A stretch of 64,000 nucleotides of DNA from Onchocerca volvulus (taxonomy: Eukaryota; Nematoda; Chromadorea; Rhabditida; Onchocercidae). Position 1 is the first letter of the stretch; each line of letters opens with the position of its first letter. A model generated the notes under the pieces. That model saw nothing but the letters and a program-made list of their open reading frames with translations, had not been told where the DNA came from and made no database searches. Positions 1 through 11,800 of this stretch are shown piece after piece. The translations under genes were made by a program, and so were the position numbers. The stretch spans positions 12,398,121 to 12,462,120 of the forward strand of contig HG738137.1 in the NCBI GenBank assembly GCA_000499405.2, written 5' to 3'.

Positions 1-373
1 AATATATGAAAAATATATAATATATATAGGAAATTCGAAAAAAAGAATAACATGATAATTGGAAATGGTATTAATTTTTTATTTCTTTCATATTTATATT
101 TATTAGCTGTTTAAGATTAGGAAGTAAAAATGAAAAAAAAATTTTTTTATTGATTAATTAAATGTTTCTGACTAATTAAATTTCCTTTGTTTCATTTGTC
201 CATTGTTAGTTTTTGCAAATACCTTTTCCGTTCATATTAATTTTTCGATTTCATTTAAATTTCCATTTCATTATTGATGATAGTTAAGTTTAATAGGTCA
301 TGTTTTTTCCTTTTTTTTTTTTTTTTTACATGTTTAGTAGGCATCATTATTATCATCTACTACTTTACGCTGT

Positions 374-436
374 AGTATGTGTATGTGTATATATGTTTGT
401 ATGTGTGTGTATGTGTATGTATGTGTATGTGTATTT
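374..436. repeat. TGTATG-type microsatellite
   Basis: Alternating TGTATG, TGTG and TATG units run almost without interruption. It lies outside any supported exon. Confidence 0.85.
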
Positions 437-680
437 GTCACTGAACTGTCCTCTTTTTTTTTTAAAATTATATTTCAACAACTAAAAAGGTAAGTTAGTT
501 GTTGATATTGAAGGCAGAAGAAGGAAAGAAGACATGACATATATTATGCCTACAAAAATTTGTCGTCCTTTTCTCAAAAAATTGATGCCATTTCATCGAT
601 TTGATCTATCAAATCATCATCAACACAAACAGCCTTATAATTATTTTGAGGAGACAGCCGATAGTGACAGTCATCATTTG

Positions 681-686
681 GTACAC

Positions 687-718
<32 letters not shown>
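681..718. repeat. CA dinucleotide microsatellite
   Basis: Nearly pure CA repeat with a few CATA interruptions at the 5' end. Confidence 0.9.
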
Positions 719-1230
719 GCACACATACCACATATACAGACATAATACTACAAATTTGTATCGTATAATGTCCTTGCCTTCTTGTCATATCATCTTTTGT
801 ATTCCATTTCATTCATTCATTCCTCTAATTGGTTTTTATAATTTTGTGACTCTTTGGTTTGAGATTTTGTTCTTCTCTCTAAGACTATTTCAAAAATTTT
901 GTCTGTTTTTTTTTAAAAATGAAATAGCATATGTTTGAGTTTGTTATTGTTAATTAATTGCTGATAATGATATGTTTAATTAATTTGGTTAATTGGTTGA
1001 TTATGGTACATTGAATGAATGAGAATGACACAGAACTGTAAAGGATTTGACATTAGTCTTGTATCATCGTTGTTGTCATTTGTCGTCGTTACCATCATTT
1101 GCTGTCGTCGTCGTTGTCGTCGTTACGTTACATATGGTCGGTCATTCATTTCATCATCATTGTTTGTATATGTTTCGAAAAAGTCGAAAAATGTTGCATA
1201 CAACGAAGGATGAAATATTTACAGTAATGA

Positions 1231-1326
1231 TAGTGTTGATGATGATAATGATGATGATGATGAGAATGAATGACAATAAAAGGATTGAGGAGGAGGAGGA
1301 GAAGGAGGAGGTGGAGGAGGAGGATG
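1231..1326. repeat. GAT triplet run followed by GGA-rich purine tract
   Basis: A GAT/ATG triplet run at about 1231-1265 is followed by a GGA/GAG tract at about 1288-1326. Open frames through it on both strands are low-complexity (Met/Asp/Glu on one strand, Ser/Pro/Leu/His on the other) and are not credible genes. Confidence 0.8.
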
Positions 1327-1700
1327 AGTAATAGTAGAAAGGTAGAGAAGAATGGAGGAAATTGTAGAAAATGGGATGTAAAACTTTGGAAGACAAGATG
1401 AGGACATAAATGAAAACGACGAAGTGAGGTATTAAACAAACTGTAGTGATAGATTGTTTGTTGAAAAGCTTGTAACAGTCATTTTGTTACCTTTTGTCAT
1501 TGTTGTAATACATTCTTAATTTTTTTTTGACTTTTGATTTTATTGATAATAATGATGAAATAATGGGATTGATAATGACTGTGACGGTGATGATGATATG
1601 ATTGATGATGAATTATTAGTAATATTAATGATGATTATAATATGATATAATGCTTTTTTTTTTTTCTGACTTTTGATTTATGATTAGTGATGACGAAATA

Positions 1701-1743
1701 AGAATAATAATAATAATAATAATGATGATGATGATGATGATGA
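1701..1743. repeat. AAT then GAT triplet microsatellite
   Basis: About six AAT units pass directly into about six GAT units, a compound triplet repeat. Confidence 0.85.
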
Positions 1744-3706
1744 TTTTGACTATGATGATGACAATGATGATAGTGAATTAATTATTGGTAAAAATTAATG
1801 ATGATTACAAGATGACAAGATGATGGTAATTATCGTCGCCGTTGTCTTCTATGATCTATTTTCATCACTTCGTTTCTTCTCGCAAATTTATTGTTTTCTT
1901 ATCAGTGATCTTTCAAAAGTGAACAGTATTTATTTTTATCTCTTTCGGTCCCAAAAAAAAGTGGTATTTTTCAAATTTATAAAAAAAAAAAAGCCAAGGT
2001 ATTTCGCAAAATTTTCTCATTTATTACTTTCAGTTTCTTTTTTAATAATTTTTCATTATAATACAAGGAAGGTTATCATTAAGGTTATCATTCTTTTTAG
2101 GTTCAGTTAGATTTATTTCGTTTTCTTTCTTATCTACTTTTTATAGTTATTTTGTCTTATTTTTTATTGTCCCAACAGATTGTTTGGATAAACTCAAAAC
2201 GTCGTGTTAAACGTGACGTAGTTTATATATTGGGTAATTCTAATTTTAAAAAAAAAAAGATATGCGTGATTCATGTGTTGAATAATCTTAGGTAATTTGA
2301 AATAAAAAATTAAGACAGCAATCAGGACAAAAGTTTGTTATGAATGTTATGTATCATCGTATTTGCAAAATTTTTAAAAATGATGCATTCCACTATGTAT
2401 CATATATGTGTCACATATATACGCCATCTTCAAATTGTATGTAACAAATTTGTGTCAAAAATTTGGGTCAGTTTATTTGTTTCATCATCGGTTGAAATGG
2501 ATTTTTCTTTTCTTTTTTTTTTTTTTCAAATTTTAACAAGAAAAATAGAACTATTTTTATAATCAGAAAGACAAGATTTCTGAATAATAATTTTTTTTTC
2601 TTTTATTGTAATGAGAAAATAATATTTACTGAATAGTTTTATCCGTTTTTATTTTCTTTTTTTTTTCGAATTGGTTGAATATTTAGAATGTAAAACTGAG
2701 GATGAGATAGGATGTAAGTAATTAAGACATCGAATTCAGTTCATGCTATTTTTTTTTTGTTGATAATTTTCAGTCATAAAGAAAAGAAAAAAGAAATTAA
2801 AACAATTGTTTGGTTGATTCATAATTTTTTTGTTTGATTTTTTTCCTGAATATGCTGATACATAACAATTGGCTACAGTAATATTACTATATTTGCATAT
2901 AGACATGTTGTAAAGTTTTTTTTTTTCTATTTTACTTTCTTGTCTCGGGACCATCTTTTTTCTCTTTTATTACATTTTGCGTTTTTTTCTTTTATATAAT
3001 AATAATAAGAAAAGTGATTAATTTTTTACATGTATTTTGCGCGAAATATTCAGGAGTTTTTTTTTTTTTTTTTCGAGATATTGAAGAATCTAGGAGTAAA
3101 AAAAGAAATTTGGGAATGAGGAAGATAGGAAGTGTAATAACAAACAATAATTATTAAAAGACAACTTTCTGCTAATTGAGGAATTATGAAAAACATTAGC
3201 TCAAATTTTAAGCAAGAATTTATGCGATGTAGTTTTGAAATTTTGATCTAAAACATTTGTGAATCACGCGATCGGTGCATTCAGTTATGATTATAATTAG
3301 TACATTCGGAAAAGCTTGAAAAGAGAAAAATGATTAACTTGAAAAATTTTTAATGAAATCTTGGTATCTGTAGAGATTTTCAAAAATTTTGAGTCGGAAA
3401 AAGTTTTTCTTTGTTTACTCTTCAAATACCACTAATTAAATAGTCATGTCAAAGGCTGTAAAATCCAGAAATAGGATTAAATGGAATATTTTAAGAGTAT
3501 TTTTATTATTTTTTGTTATTAATCATGAAGATGTTAGCAAATAATGGATGTAAGATGACGCAAATGATGTGATAATTTTTATTTGATTTACAAGCCCTTT
3601 TTTTTCTGTTAGAATATTTCATTGCAGAAATTAAATATTGCTATCTTGTTGTCGTCTTGAAAGTTATGTATTCATAATACTATTCATTCTTGGTGGTAAA
3701 TTTTAG

Positions 3707-5543
3707 GTCAAGAATTGGACGACAGAAGAATACGAAATACGCGAAGTGACCGCGGCAGAGGATTGTAAAGACCAAAGTGACTTATTTATTAACATACAAA
3801 AATCTGAAGAAATCGGCTCTGTTGTTTGGTAAAAGGAAGAAAGGCAGGTCTCGTTTTGAGGCTTTTAGGTTTGCACTTTTTCTTTTTCACCAGAATATTT
3901 CAGGATAACTAATTAGCACTGACTAATCTTCATTGTTTTTTAAAAATGGGTTAGTCATCATCGAGTTCCAGTCATAAGTCCTGTTTTTTCCTATTTTGTA
4001 TGAAATGTTTGGAAATTTTTGGCATTTTTAAAGGTGATGGGAAAAACAGAAATAATAATTTGTTAAAAATAAATTTAAATGACAAACATCACTTTATGTA
4101 AGTTTTGTTATCAAATGCACTAATTTACATTTAGCACGCCGAAATCGATGCACATGAGACTTAGAGATATACGTGTGTTATTAACTAGATAAATGAATCG
4201 TTTTTATGAAAAGCAAAGTTCGTCTTCTTGGCCGATCTTTTTTTATAGCTGATATTTTTCCTTTGTTTATATGATTCCACATATGAATATATCAGTTTAT
4301 AATCACGAGTTATGAATTTTAATTATTTATTAGCTATATCGAGATTGTTAAATATTGAAAATTTTACGTAATTTTAAAGGTCAGCAGATAGTTTGCATAA
4401 ATTAGTGTTAGCGGTAATCTGTTTCAGAAGGTCGCTGCTTCTCAATGTTGGTGATGATCGGAAGCCACAAATATCGATGGTCCCTTTCAATGAACCATCC
4501 TCACTTCGTCCAGCGGCTAGTATGGATGTCGCGAATTTCGAAAGGTTTTTTTTTCTTTTTTTTCTCTCTTTTATTTCTCAGTTTTTAAGCACGTATGGCT
4601 AGAAATGTGTTTTGTAATAAATGGCAAATGAAATTTATTGCCCTTCGATATGAATAATGCATGGAAGCTATAAAAGATTTAAATAATTCAGTTGAATCAA
4701 TTACTGTTCAGCTGCAAAGCAGTTGCTTTTTTTATGTCTTTTTTTTTGTCTGTTAGTTCCAAAATTTATAGATAATGAGGAAAAAAAACTGGTTTTCTCT
4801 GAATAGCATCTTAGATTATGCCTTTTTTACTGGTTAAGAATTTAATACTTGGTATGATACAATTGCAAGTGAGCTTAGCAAATATTTGGTTAAACTTATA
4901 TTGTAAACAAGGATGGAGAAAAAATTTTTCAGGGAAGAATTAGTTCAGCAGTATGTTTCAAAATCAGAATTTTTGAACTGTAAACGTGGCTACTCGTTCT
5001 CTTTTGTGATATTTTCCATTCTTTTACAACTCGAAATCATAATTCTACCTCTTGGAGCAACTTTATTGGATAAAGGTAACATATAATTGCGGTTTATTTT
5101 ACAGTACTACTATGAGCTTCTGTTGATTCTTCATTTTTTAATGATTATATGTGAACTTAAAGTATAAAGAATGTGGAACAAGTTTCTTTCTGAATACTTC
5201 CAATTTTATGATTTCTTATAGTTCACAAAAATTTTTGCAGCTTTTATCGATTTTGATTTAACCTTTTATCTTGCTTTTTGCGAACTTATGTGCGAGGTCT
5301 TTGTTTGTTTAACAAAATAGTTAACGCTATATTTATTATAGGTAGAGATGGATATCCACTGATAATTGATAATTATGTCCAGTATCATAATTGGAAGCGT
5401 AGCACTGATGCGTTTACCCGAACCCAACTAAGGAGAAGCAGCGACTATAGAAGCAACAGTAATAGTATAACTAGTACTAGTATTTTAAATTCTACATTAT
5501 TAGGAAATGAAATCACATTCAACAAATGGAAACACACGAAAGA
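3707..5543 (+). other. Putative 5' exons upstream of the receptor gene
   Basis: Three open segments are bounded by splice-like sites: 3707-3828 (TTTTAG acceptor), 4428-4544 (TTTCAG acceptor) and 5346-5543 (GTAG acceptor, GTACGT donor). The second joins in phase to the third, and the third joins in phase to the first Ig exon at 5817. Joining the first to the second creates a stop codon, so at least one boundary is wrong or the first is not coding. The predicted peptide is Ser/Asn/Arg-rich, with no signal peptide and no domain I recognise. These may be untranslated leader exons, an N-terminal extension, or part of another transcript. The second exon is also open in a second frame. Confidence 0.35.
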
Positions 5544-5816
5544 GTACGTTTATACATATGTTTTTTTTTTTTTGAAGTTTACTATTAATTGAATAGAATC
5601 TATCTCGCAGTAGTAAATTTCACTTATTTCGAACATTTAAAAAAGAGTTACATAGAAACCATGAAACTATTCTTTTTATTCAATCCATCTCTCTGGCTAT
5701 CCTATATGATGTTTTTTTTTTTTTTCTCCTGATTGTTTGTTGTTGGAACATTCCATGTGATTGAGATATGGATTTTATTTTTGAAAAATTTTTCGTGAAT
5801 GAACTTGTTTTTTTAG

Positions 5817-8800
5817 CATATCAGATGATCAGTCTCAGCAATATCAAAGCGGACAATTCGTGCTGTTTACTTTCATTGTTATTCATAACAGCCAGACCAA
5901 ATTATTCACGACAGAATCGCCTCAAATATTTGTAATTGAATTGCAACCTCAGGAAGGAGTAACTGTAACATGTCGGGCTAGTTTACTTGGATTAGGTGAA
6001 GATATGGATGTTATGTGGTGGAAAGATGATGAATTCGTAACTACAGCTAATTCAACTTTAATATTGGATGACCAAAATTCAGTGAGTACTTGGTAGCAGT
6101 GTTTGTGAATTTATTAGTCTGCTCTCCATTTTTTAATGCAAGGCTAAGTTTCCATCTAACGGAGCTATAAAATTACGCAATTTTTCAACTTTTTTACTGG
6201 AAATGTATTTTGTGATAAATGGTAAATAAAATTTAAACGGGAAAACTTTCGTTGAAGAAATGCTTCCATGCATTATACTATGGAAACGAACTATGTCAAA
6301 AAATTATAAAATTATTTTATAATGTTGTATAATGTTAAGCATTTCCACAGAATTCTCATTATTTTATTACTCATTTATAGATTTATTTATGTGAATAATA
6401 TTCATTTTGAATAACTATGTCATAGTTCTTTTCTTTTTTAGGGATTATATCGATGTGTAGCTGATGTGGCAATTGTATCAACTGATCTTCTTGATAGTTA
6501 TCTTTCAAATAATCGGATAAAGCGTTCAGCCGAAATGCCTCCGGGAAAAGTTCTAAGTAATGCATTCATCGTGAAGCGTGCCATACCAGTTCATTTTATC
6601 GTTCATCCGAAAAAGTAATTTTTTTCATTGTGTTAATGATTTCTTAATTTATTTACTTGTATTTTAATTATTGGTATTGAGTCGTTCAAAATCATAAGCA
6701 ACATTGAGACATTTTTTAGAAATTTCGGAATAATTTTCAGTTCTGTTTATTTTTAGCATTACTTAGTTCTCTACCTCTCTTACCAAATAAAGTATAGGAC
6801 TAGCTGCATATTGTGTTTATATTTTCTTGATGATAATATATTAATTTGTGGAAGAAAAAAGATTATAATGTTTCATTTTCGACTTTCGCTTCCTTGTATT
6901 AGACTGTATTTAATATATCTGGGATGCAAAACCTAAAATGTTGCATCTAGCAATAGGAGTGCAATAGAAGATCAGCTACTTGTCAATTTGGATCATTTTA
7001 AACAATCACTGATCATCTAAGAACAATTTGCATATTGCATTAGTATAATGATCCACTGCTGTTAACGGTGGTAATTAATCTTTCTTTAATTTCAGTTTTT
7101 TTTTTTTTGCAGTTTAACAGTAGCGCGTGATTCGGTTTTCCGATTGGAATGTGCAACGAGTGGTTCGCTTTTTGAACCAATTATATGGTATCAAAATGAC
7201 ACGGAAATTCTAGTTGAGGCAAGCACAGAGGACAAAGTTCATATGTGAGTGATTGATGGATTTTTATTAACGGGTTTAAAACTAATCACTTATTTTCCTC
7301 TCTGTCTTGTCACTAGTTTATATTATCATCCCTTTATTTGGAAATGTTATTTAAGCAGTCGTTGGCGTGCCACTTAGTGTAGGATTGCAGAGAATGATCT
7401 TAAATTATGGAAAGATTCAATTTTGAAACAATCTTTTTGCAAAATGAAATTTTTTTCGTGACAGTTGCTTATTTTCTGTATTTTGAATCTGATTTCTTTT
7501 CTAATATTTTATTTTAAATCTAATTTCTTTCCTAATATTTTCGCAATATTTTATGCTTATTTTTATAGATATACTATTGAGCATCAGTCAATATTACATT
7601 TGATTGGAGCTGATCTGAATAATAGCGGTCATTATCGATGCCGTAGTGGAAGGATATTTAGTGACATAGCAATCGTAAATGTCACTTTTGGCGAGGGTTT
7701 GAAGATTTATATATTTATTTGTTTCTGATTGGTGAAATTTTTGCTATAATCACAATAAGTTGCTGTAGGAAGTAGATTATGTTTCGCTTGTCCTTGATAA
7801 ATTTTTTATTTTTTTCATTTCGTGGAGCAAAGAGTTAAGAGAGAGAATGGGAAAGATGGCGTGGACATTGATCGGATTTTTTTTTGCATTTCCTGCCTTC
7901 AAACTTTTTAATGAATTTCCTATCTAGGGATTTCGTTATATTGAATGCCCAGAAAGTTTTATTGTCAATATTTAAAACCTACAAAATATGAAATCCGAGA
8001 AAAAAAAAAAAAAAGAAATTGTAAAACGATGATTGGTTGGATTTAGTTATCTATGCAAAACATATTTCAGATGAAAATTCAACTAAAAGTTCAGCGATGT
8101 TAACAGACCTTCCGTCAGAATCGTTAATTCCTGTCGGTGAAAGTGTTATACTGGAATGCCTTTCGGGTGATCCGCAGTCAACTTCAGCATGGCATGTTGT
8201 AAATGAATATGGACAGCCTATCCGTAGTATGTTGCGTTCAATATATTACATTTGGAAAGTCTAAGAAGCAATTAGGAAATAAACTAGTCATCCGGTGAAC
8301 TAATCTAATAATAATTGCAATAATAGTGAGCCTCCTGAAAAAGTTACACGATGATATAAATATTTTAGGATTTTTTAAATGAAGGTGTGTATGCATAAAT
8401 CAGTGAAGATGATTCAAATTTTTGTATGAAAGATACTAAATATTTTGAACTACAATTTGTTTAATTCGATCATTCAAAGAAAAGGACGTTTTGTCCAAAT
8501 TTTTATGTTGAAAAGAATGCAAAAAGAGAGATGAAAAAAAAAAAAAAAAGTGATGTGATTGAACTATTTGCGAGTTTGAGATTGCTTGATACTCTCAGTC
8601 ACCGCATGGTATATTTATTCGTCCTTTTCACTATTTTTGATTTCATTGCAGAATATCAAAAAGATGATGTGAAAACACAGAGTGCAGTAATAATTCGTTC
8701 AGCCAACACTCAAGATAATGGCAAGTATACTTGCATTACCTCTGGGAAAACAGTTCAAAAAACAATTTCGACATTTATCACAGTTCAAGGTTATTTGATA

Positions 8801-11800
8801 AATGTGCATAAATTTTTCCACTAAAAAAAAGAACTCGTTATCTTTTCCTTCCTAATCTATACATATGCACAAAATGCAACTTAGATGATATTATCATTAC
8901 AAGCTTATGTAATATATTAAATTATGAGAAGTGCAGAACTATTTTAATGACAGTAATTCCAGGATGAGTATTCTCGAAATGGATGAACTAGTTTGGAATT
9001 AAGTTTATTAGTTTAATTTTTTTTTTCTTTTTTTCAAAAAATTTTTGGATGTAATATGATTTTGATGTTAATCTATATCAAATTTAGTGGCACCATTATT
9101 GTTGGCCAAACGTCTGGTGCGGAGAATCACTGGAACACTTGGAACAACGATTCGACTGCGTTGTTCGGGATCTGTTGAACCGCATGATACGTCATTTCAA
9201 ATAAACTGGTACAAAGATGGCAAAAAAGTGATACCGTTTGGAAGAGCAAAGGTTGTTTTCATATTTTTCAAGTTATTTTGTGAATTTTGATACTAGATTT
9301 CATAATTACTCAAATTTTTCAGCGAATTAATCAAGCAAAATATAGATTATTTTTAAGACTGCTGAACATAAAATGCTCCCATCATAATCATCATGAGGAC
9401 GTTCAATCTTGCTTTTTAAATGTTTTTTATATTTTCATAATGTTATTTGTGTTTTTCGCTATTCATGAGAAAAACTGGGATGGCGAGATTTTCTAAAAAT
9501 GAGAGAATTATGATGTGGTTGTAAAATTTCTGAAAGATTCAGAATTCGCTGTTGATAGATTTTTGAAAAATGATGGAATTAAACAAGATATTACGATTAG
9601 ATTTTAGTATATTTTGATCAGTTAATAACAATGAGAAAAATCACGAAATTGTTCCTCTCGTAAATGACTAAGTTATTTTGATTTTTCTGCCAGAAAAATG
9701 ATAAGTTTTTTTCATAATTCACCGCAATTCGCAATTACTACTTCCTGCGATGTATTGCCATCTTCGGATCCCACTGCTTCTATCTTCTTCACTATTTCCA
9801 TTCCTTCGATAACTTTCCCAAATACCACATGTTTTCCATCTAACCATTCTGTTTTGACGGTACACAGAAAAAACTGAGAACCATTCGTATTAGGACCTGC
9901 ATTTGCCATCGATAGAATCCCTGGCCCAGTATGTTTCTCGGTGAAATTTTCATCGGGAAAAGTTTCCCCATATATAGATTCACCCCCAGTTCCGTCACCT
10001 TTAGTAAAATCACCCCCTTGACACATAAATTCCGGAATGACCCGATGGAATTTGCAACCTTTGTAATGGAGAGGCTTTCCAAGTTTACCCATTCCTTTTT
10101 CACCGGTGCACAAACATCGGAAATTTTCGACTGTTTTTGGTACTATATCGTTGAATAATTCCATCACAATGCGTCCTGAAGCTTGTCCACCGATGTTAAT
10201 GTCGAAGAAAACATGTGGTCTTCCTTTGCGTTCTTTACCTGCAGTACTGTCTTTTTCGTTTTGTTTATTAGCTTTACTTTTATCACCTGCAGCTTTCTTT
10301 GACTCTTTTTCATTGTCACTTTTCCGATCCGATTTCTTATCCTTTTCTTTGTTAATATCACCACCTGCATGAATTTCTTTCTTCTGCATACACATTTTTT
10401 TAGTTATGCGAAACAGGTGCACTTCTGCACAATTTCCACAATTGCGATTTGTGCAAAACAGAAATAATAGAACAGAACAGATTTAGTTCTGCCTGATTAA
10501 AAAATGACATCTTTATGGACGGAAACATCTCTTTTATATTATTTGATTAAATTTATGTAAATTATGTCAAGACAACCCTCTTCCCGGCATTTTGAACCCG
10601 ACAGTAATTCTGAACAAGAATGATGGAATAGTAACATAATCTGCAAAATTTACTGTATTATCGCATTGCAGTAACATAAATTAGAGAATGAGGACAGCTA
10701 ACCATATACCTAACTTAACCTTATGTTAAAAGATCAACTTCAAAGATGTAAACATAAATATTTTTCATCGAATAGGATGATCGTTTTTCTTTAAATTACA
10801 TCACAATATATGCAAATATAATGTATTGTAGCATATATCGATTCACACATTATTTGATACATTTTTCCAACTGCACCATAATTTATAGAATTTGCAGCTT
10901 TAGAAGAGTAACTATATTTGCCTTATAATCTGAGAAAATTAGCACATGTCATGTTACAGAGTTGGAAGCACATAATACTCTTCTGAACTTTGAATGAATT
11001 TTCAAAGAAAACTCTTTTGATCATTTAGTCTAAAAGATAAATCGAAAGAGAGCTTTATGGAATTGATTTGATATATGCACCATTTTGTGAGACAAAGATA
11101 GATTGTCCACATTTAAAAAATTCTTTCTGCCGAAATTATACGAAAATATAAAAATATGTCTAGAGGGTTAAAAGATAGCATTATATATTTCGCTTTGAAG
11201 TTGCAATTTTTATAATAAATTCTAAGATATTGTTGGAAAAATTACAATAGATATATTATGCATATTTTATGTTTTTTGGAATGTTTCATACAGTAAGAAA
11301 TAATGAATAATTTCATAATTTCGAAACACTATAATATTGCAAGGCACTGATCACTTATAATTGTAGTGGAGGATAATTTACTGATTGTACTGAAACGAAT
11401 GAGAGGTATAATCATTATACCATAGTGATAAGGAAACATTCAGGAAAAACGCATGAGTTGAATGAACGAAAATTTATCATATCTAATTAAATCATTAAAC
11501 ATGTGTTCAAACTCTTTGGAAAAATCTAATCAGTTTTAATTTAGTTACTACCCGTGGAAGGCTTCGTATCAGAAATTGCTGTCAATGAAATGGGTGTAAG
11601 TATGGTTGGATTCACCAAAGATTTGCTTCTTTCAAATGTGCAGCAAACTGATCAAGTAAAATTTGTTTTTCATAAATTCTTTCTAATCACTGTTTTTATC
11701 GTCTATTATTACTTCATATTTTTCATGATTTCAGGGATTATATCAGTGCATTGCAAGTAATGCTGTTGGTGAACGAAGTATATTCATCGGTTTAGTGATT

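Larger units (their letters stand above)
1..3706. other. AT-rich region, no supported gene
   Basis: No coding exon can be supported in this stretch. It holds T-rich tracts, a TGTATG-type microsatellite, a CA run, GAT/ATG triplet runs and a GGA-rich purine tract. An open frame at 534-938 runs through the CA run and resembles nothing I know. A short open segment at 2180-2234, preceded by a good acceptor and followed by a GTAATT donor, could be a small exon but has no recognisable content. The stretch may be intergenic or may be 5' introns of the receptor gene that follows. Confidence 0.5.

Noticed and set aside
534..938. 134-codon open frame
   Set aside because: It runs through a CA microsatellite, has no recognisable domain and no clear splice context.
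1146..1439. Minus-strand open frames rich in Ser, Pro, Leu and His
   Set aside because: They are the complement of GGA and GAT repeats.
9712..10422. Cyclophilin start at 10422
   Set aside because: The first codon there is GTG; the first ATG in frame is at 10395.
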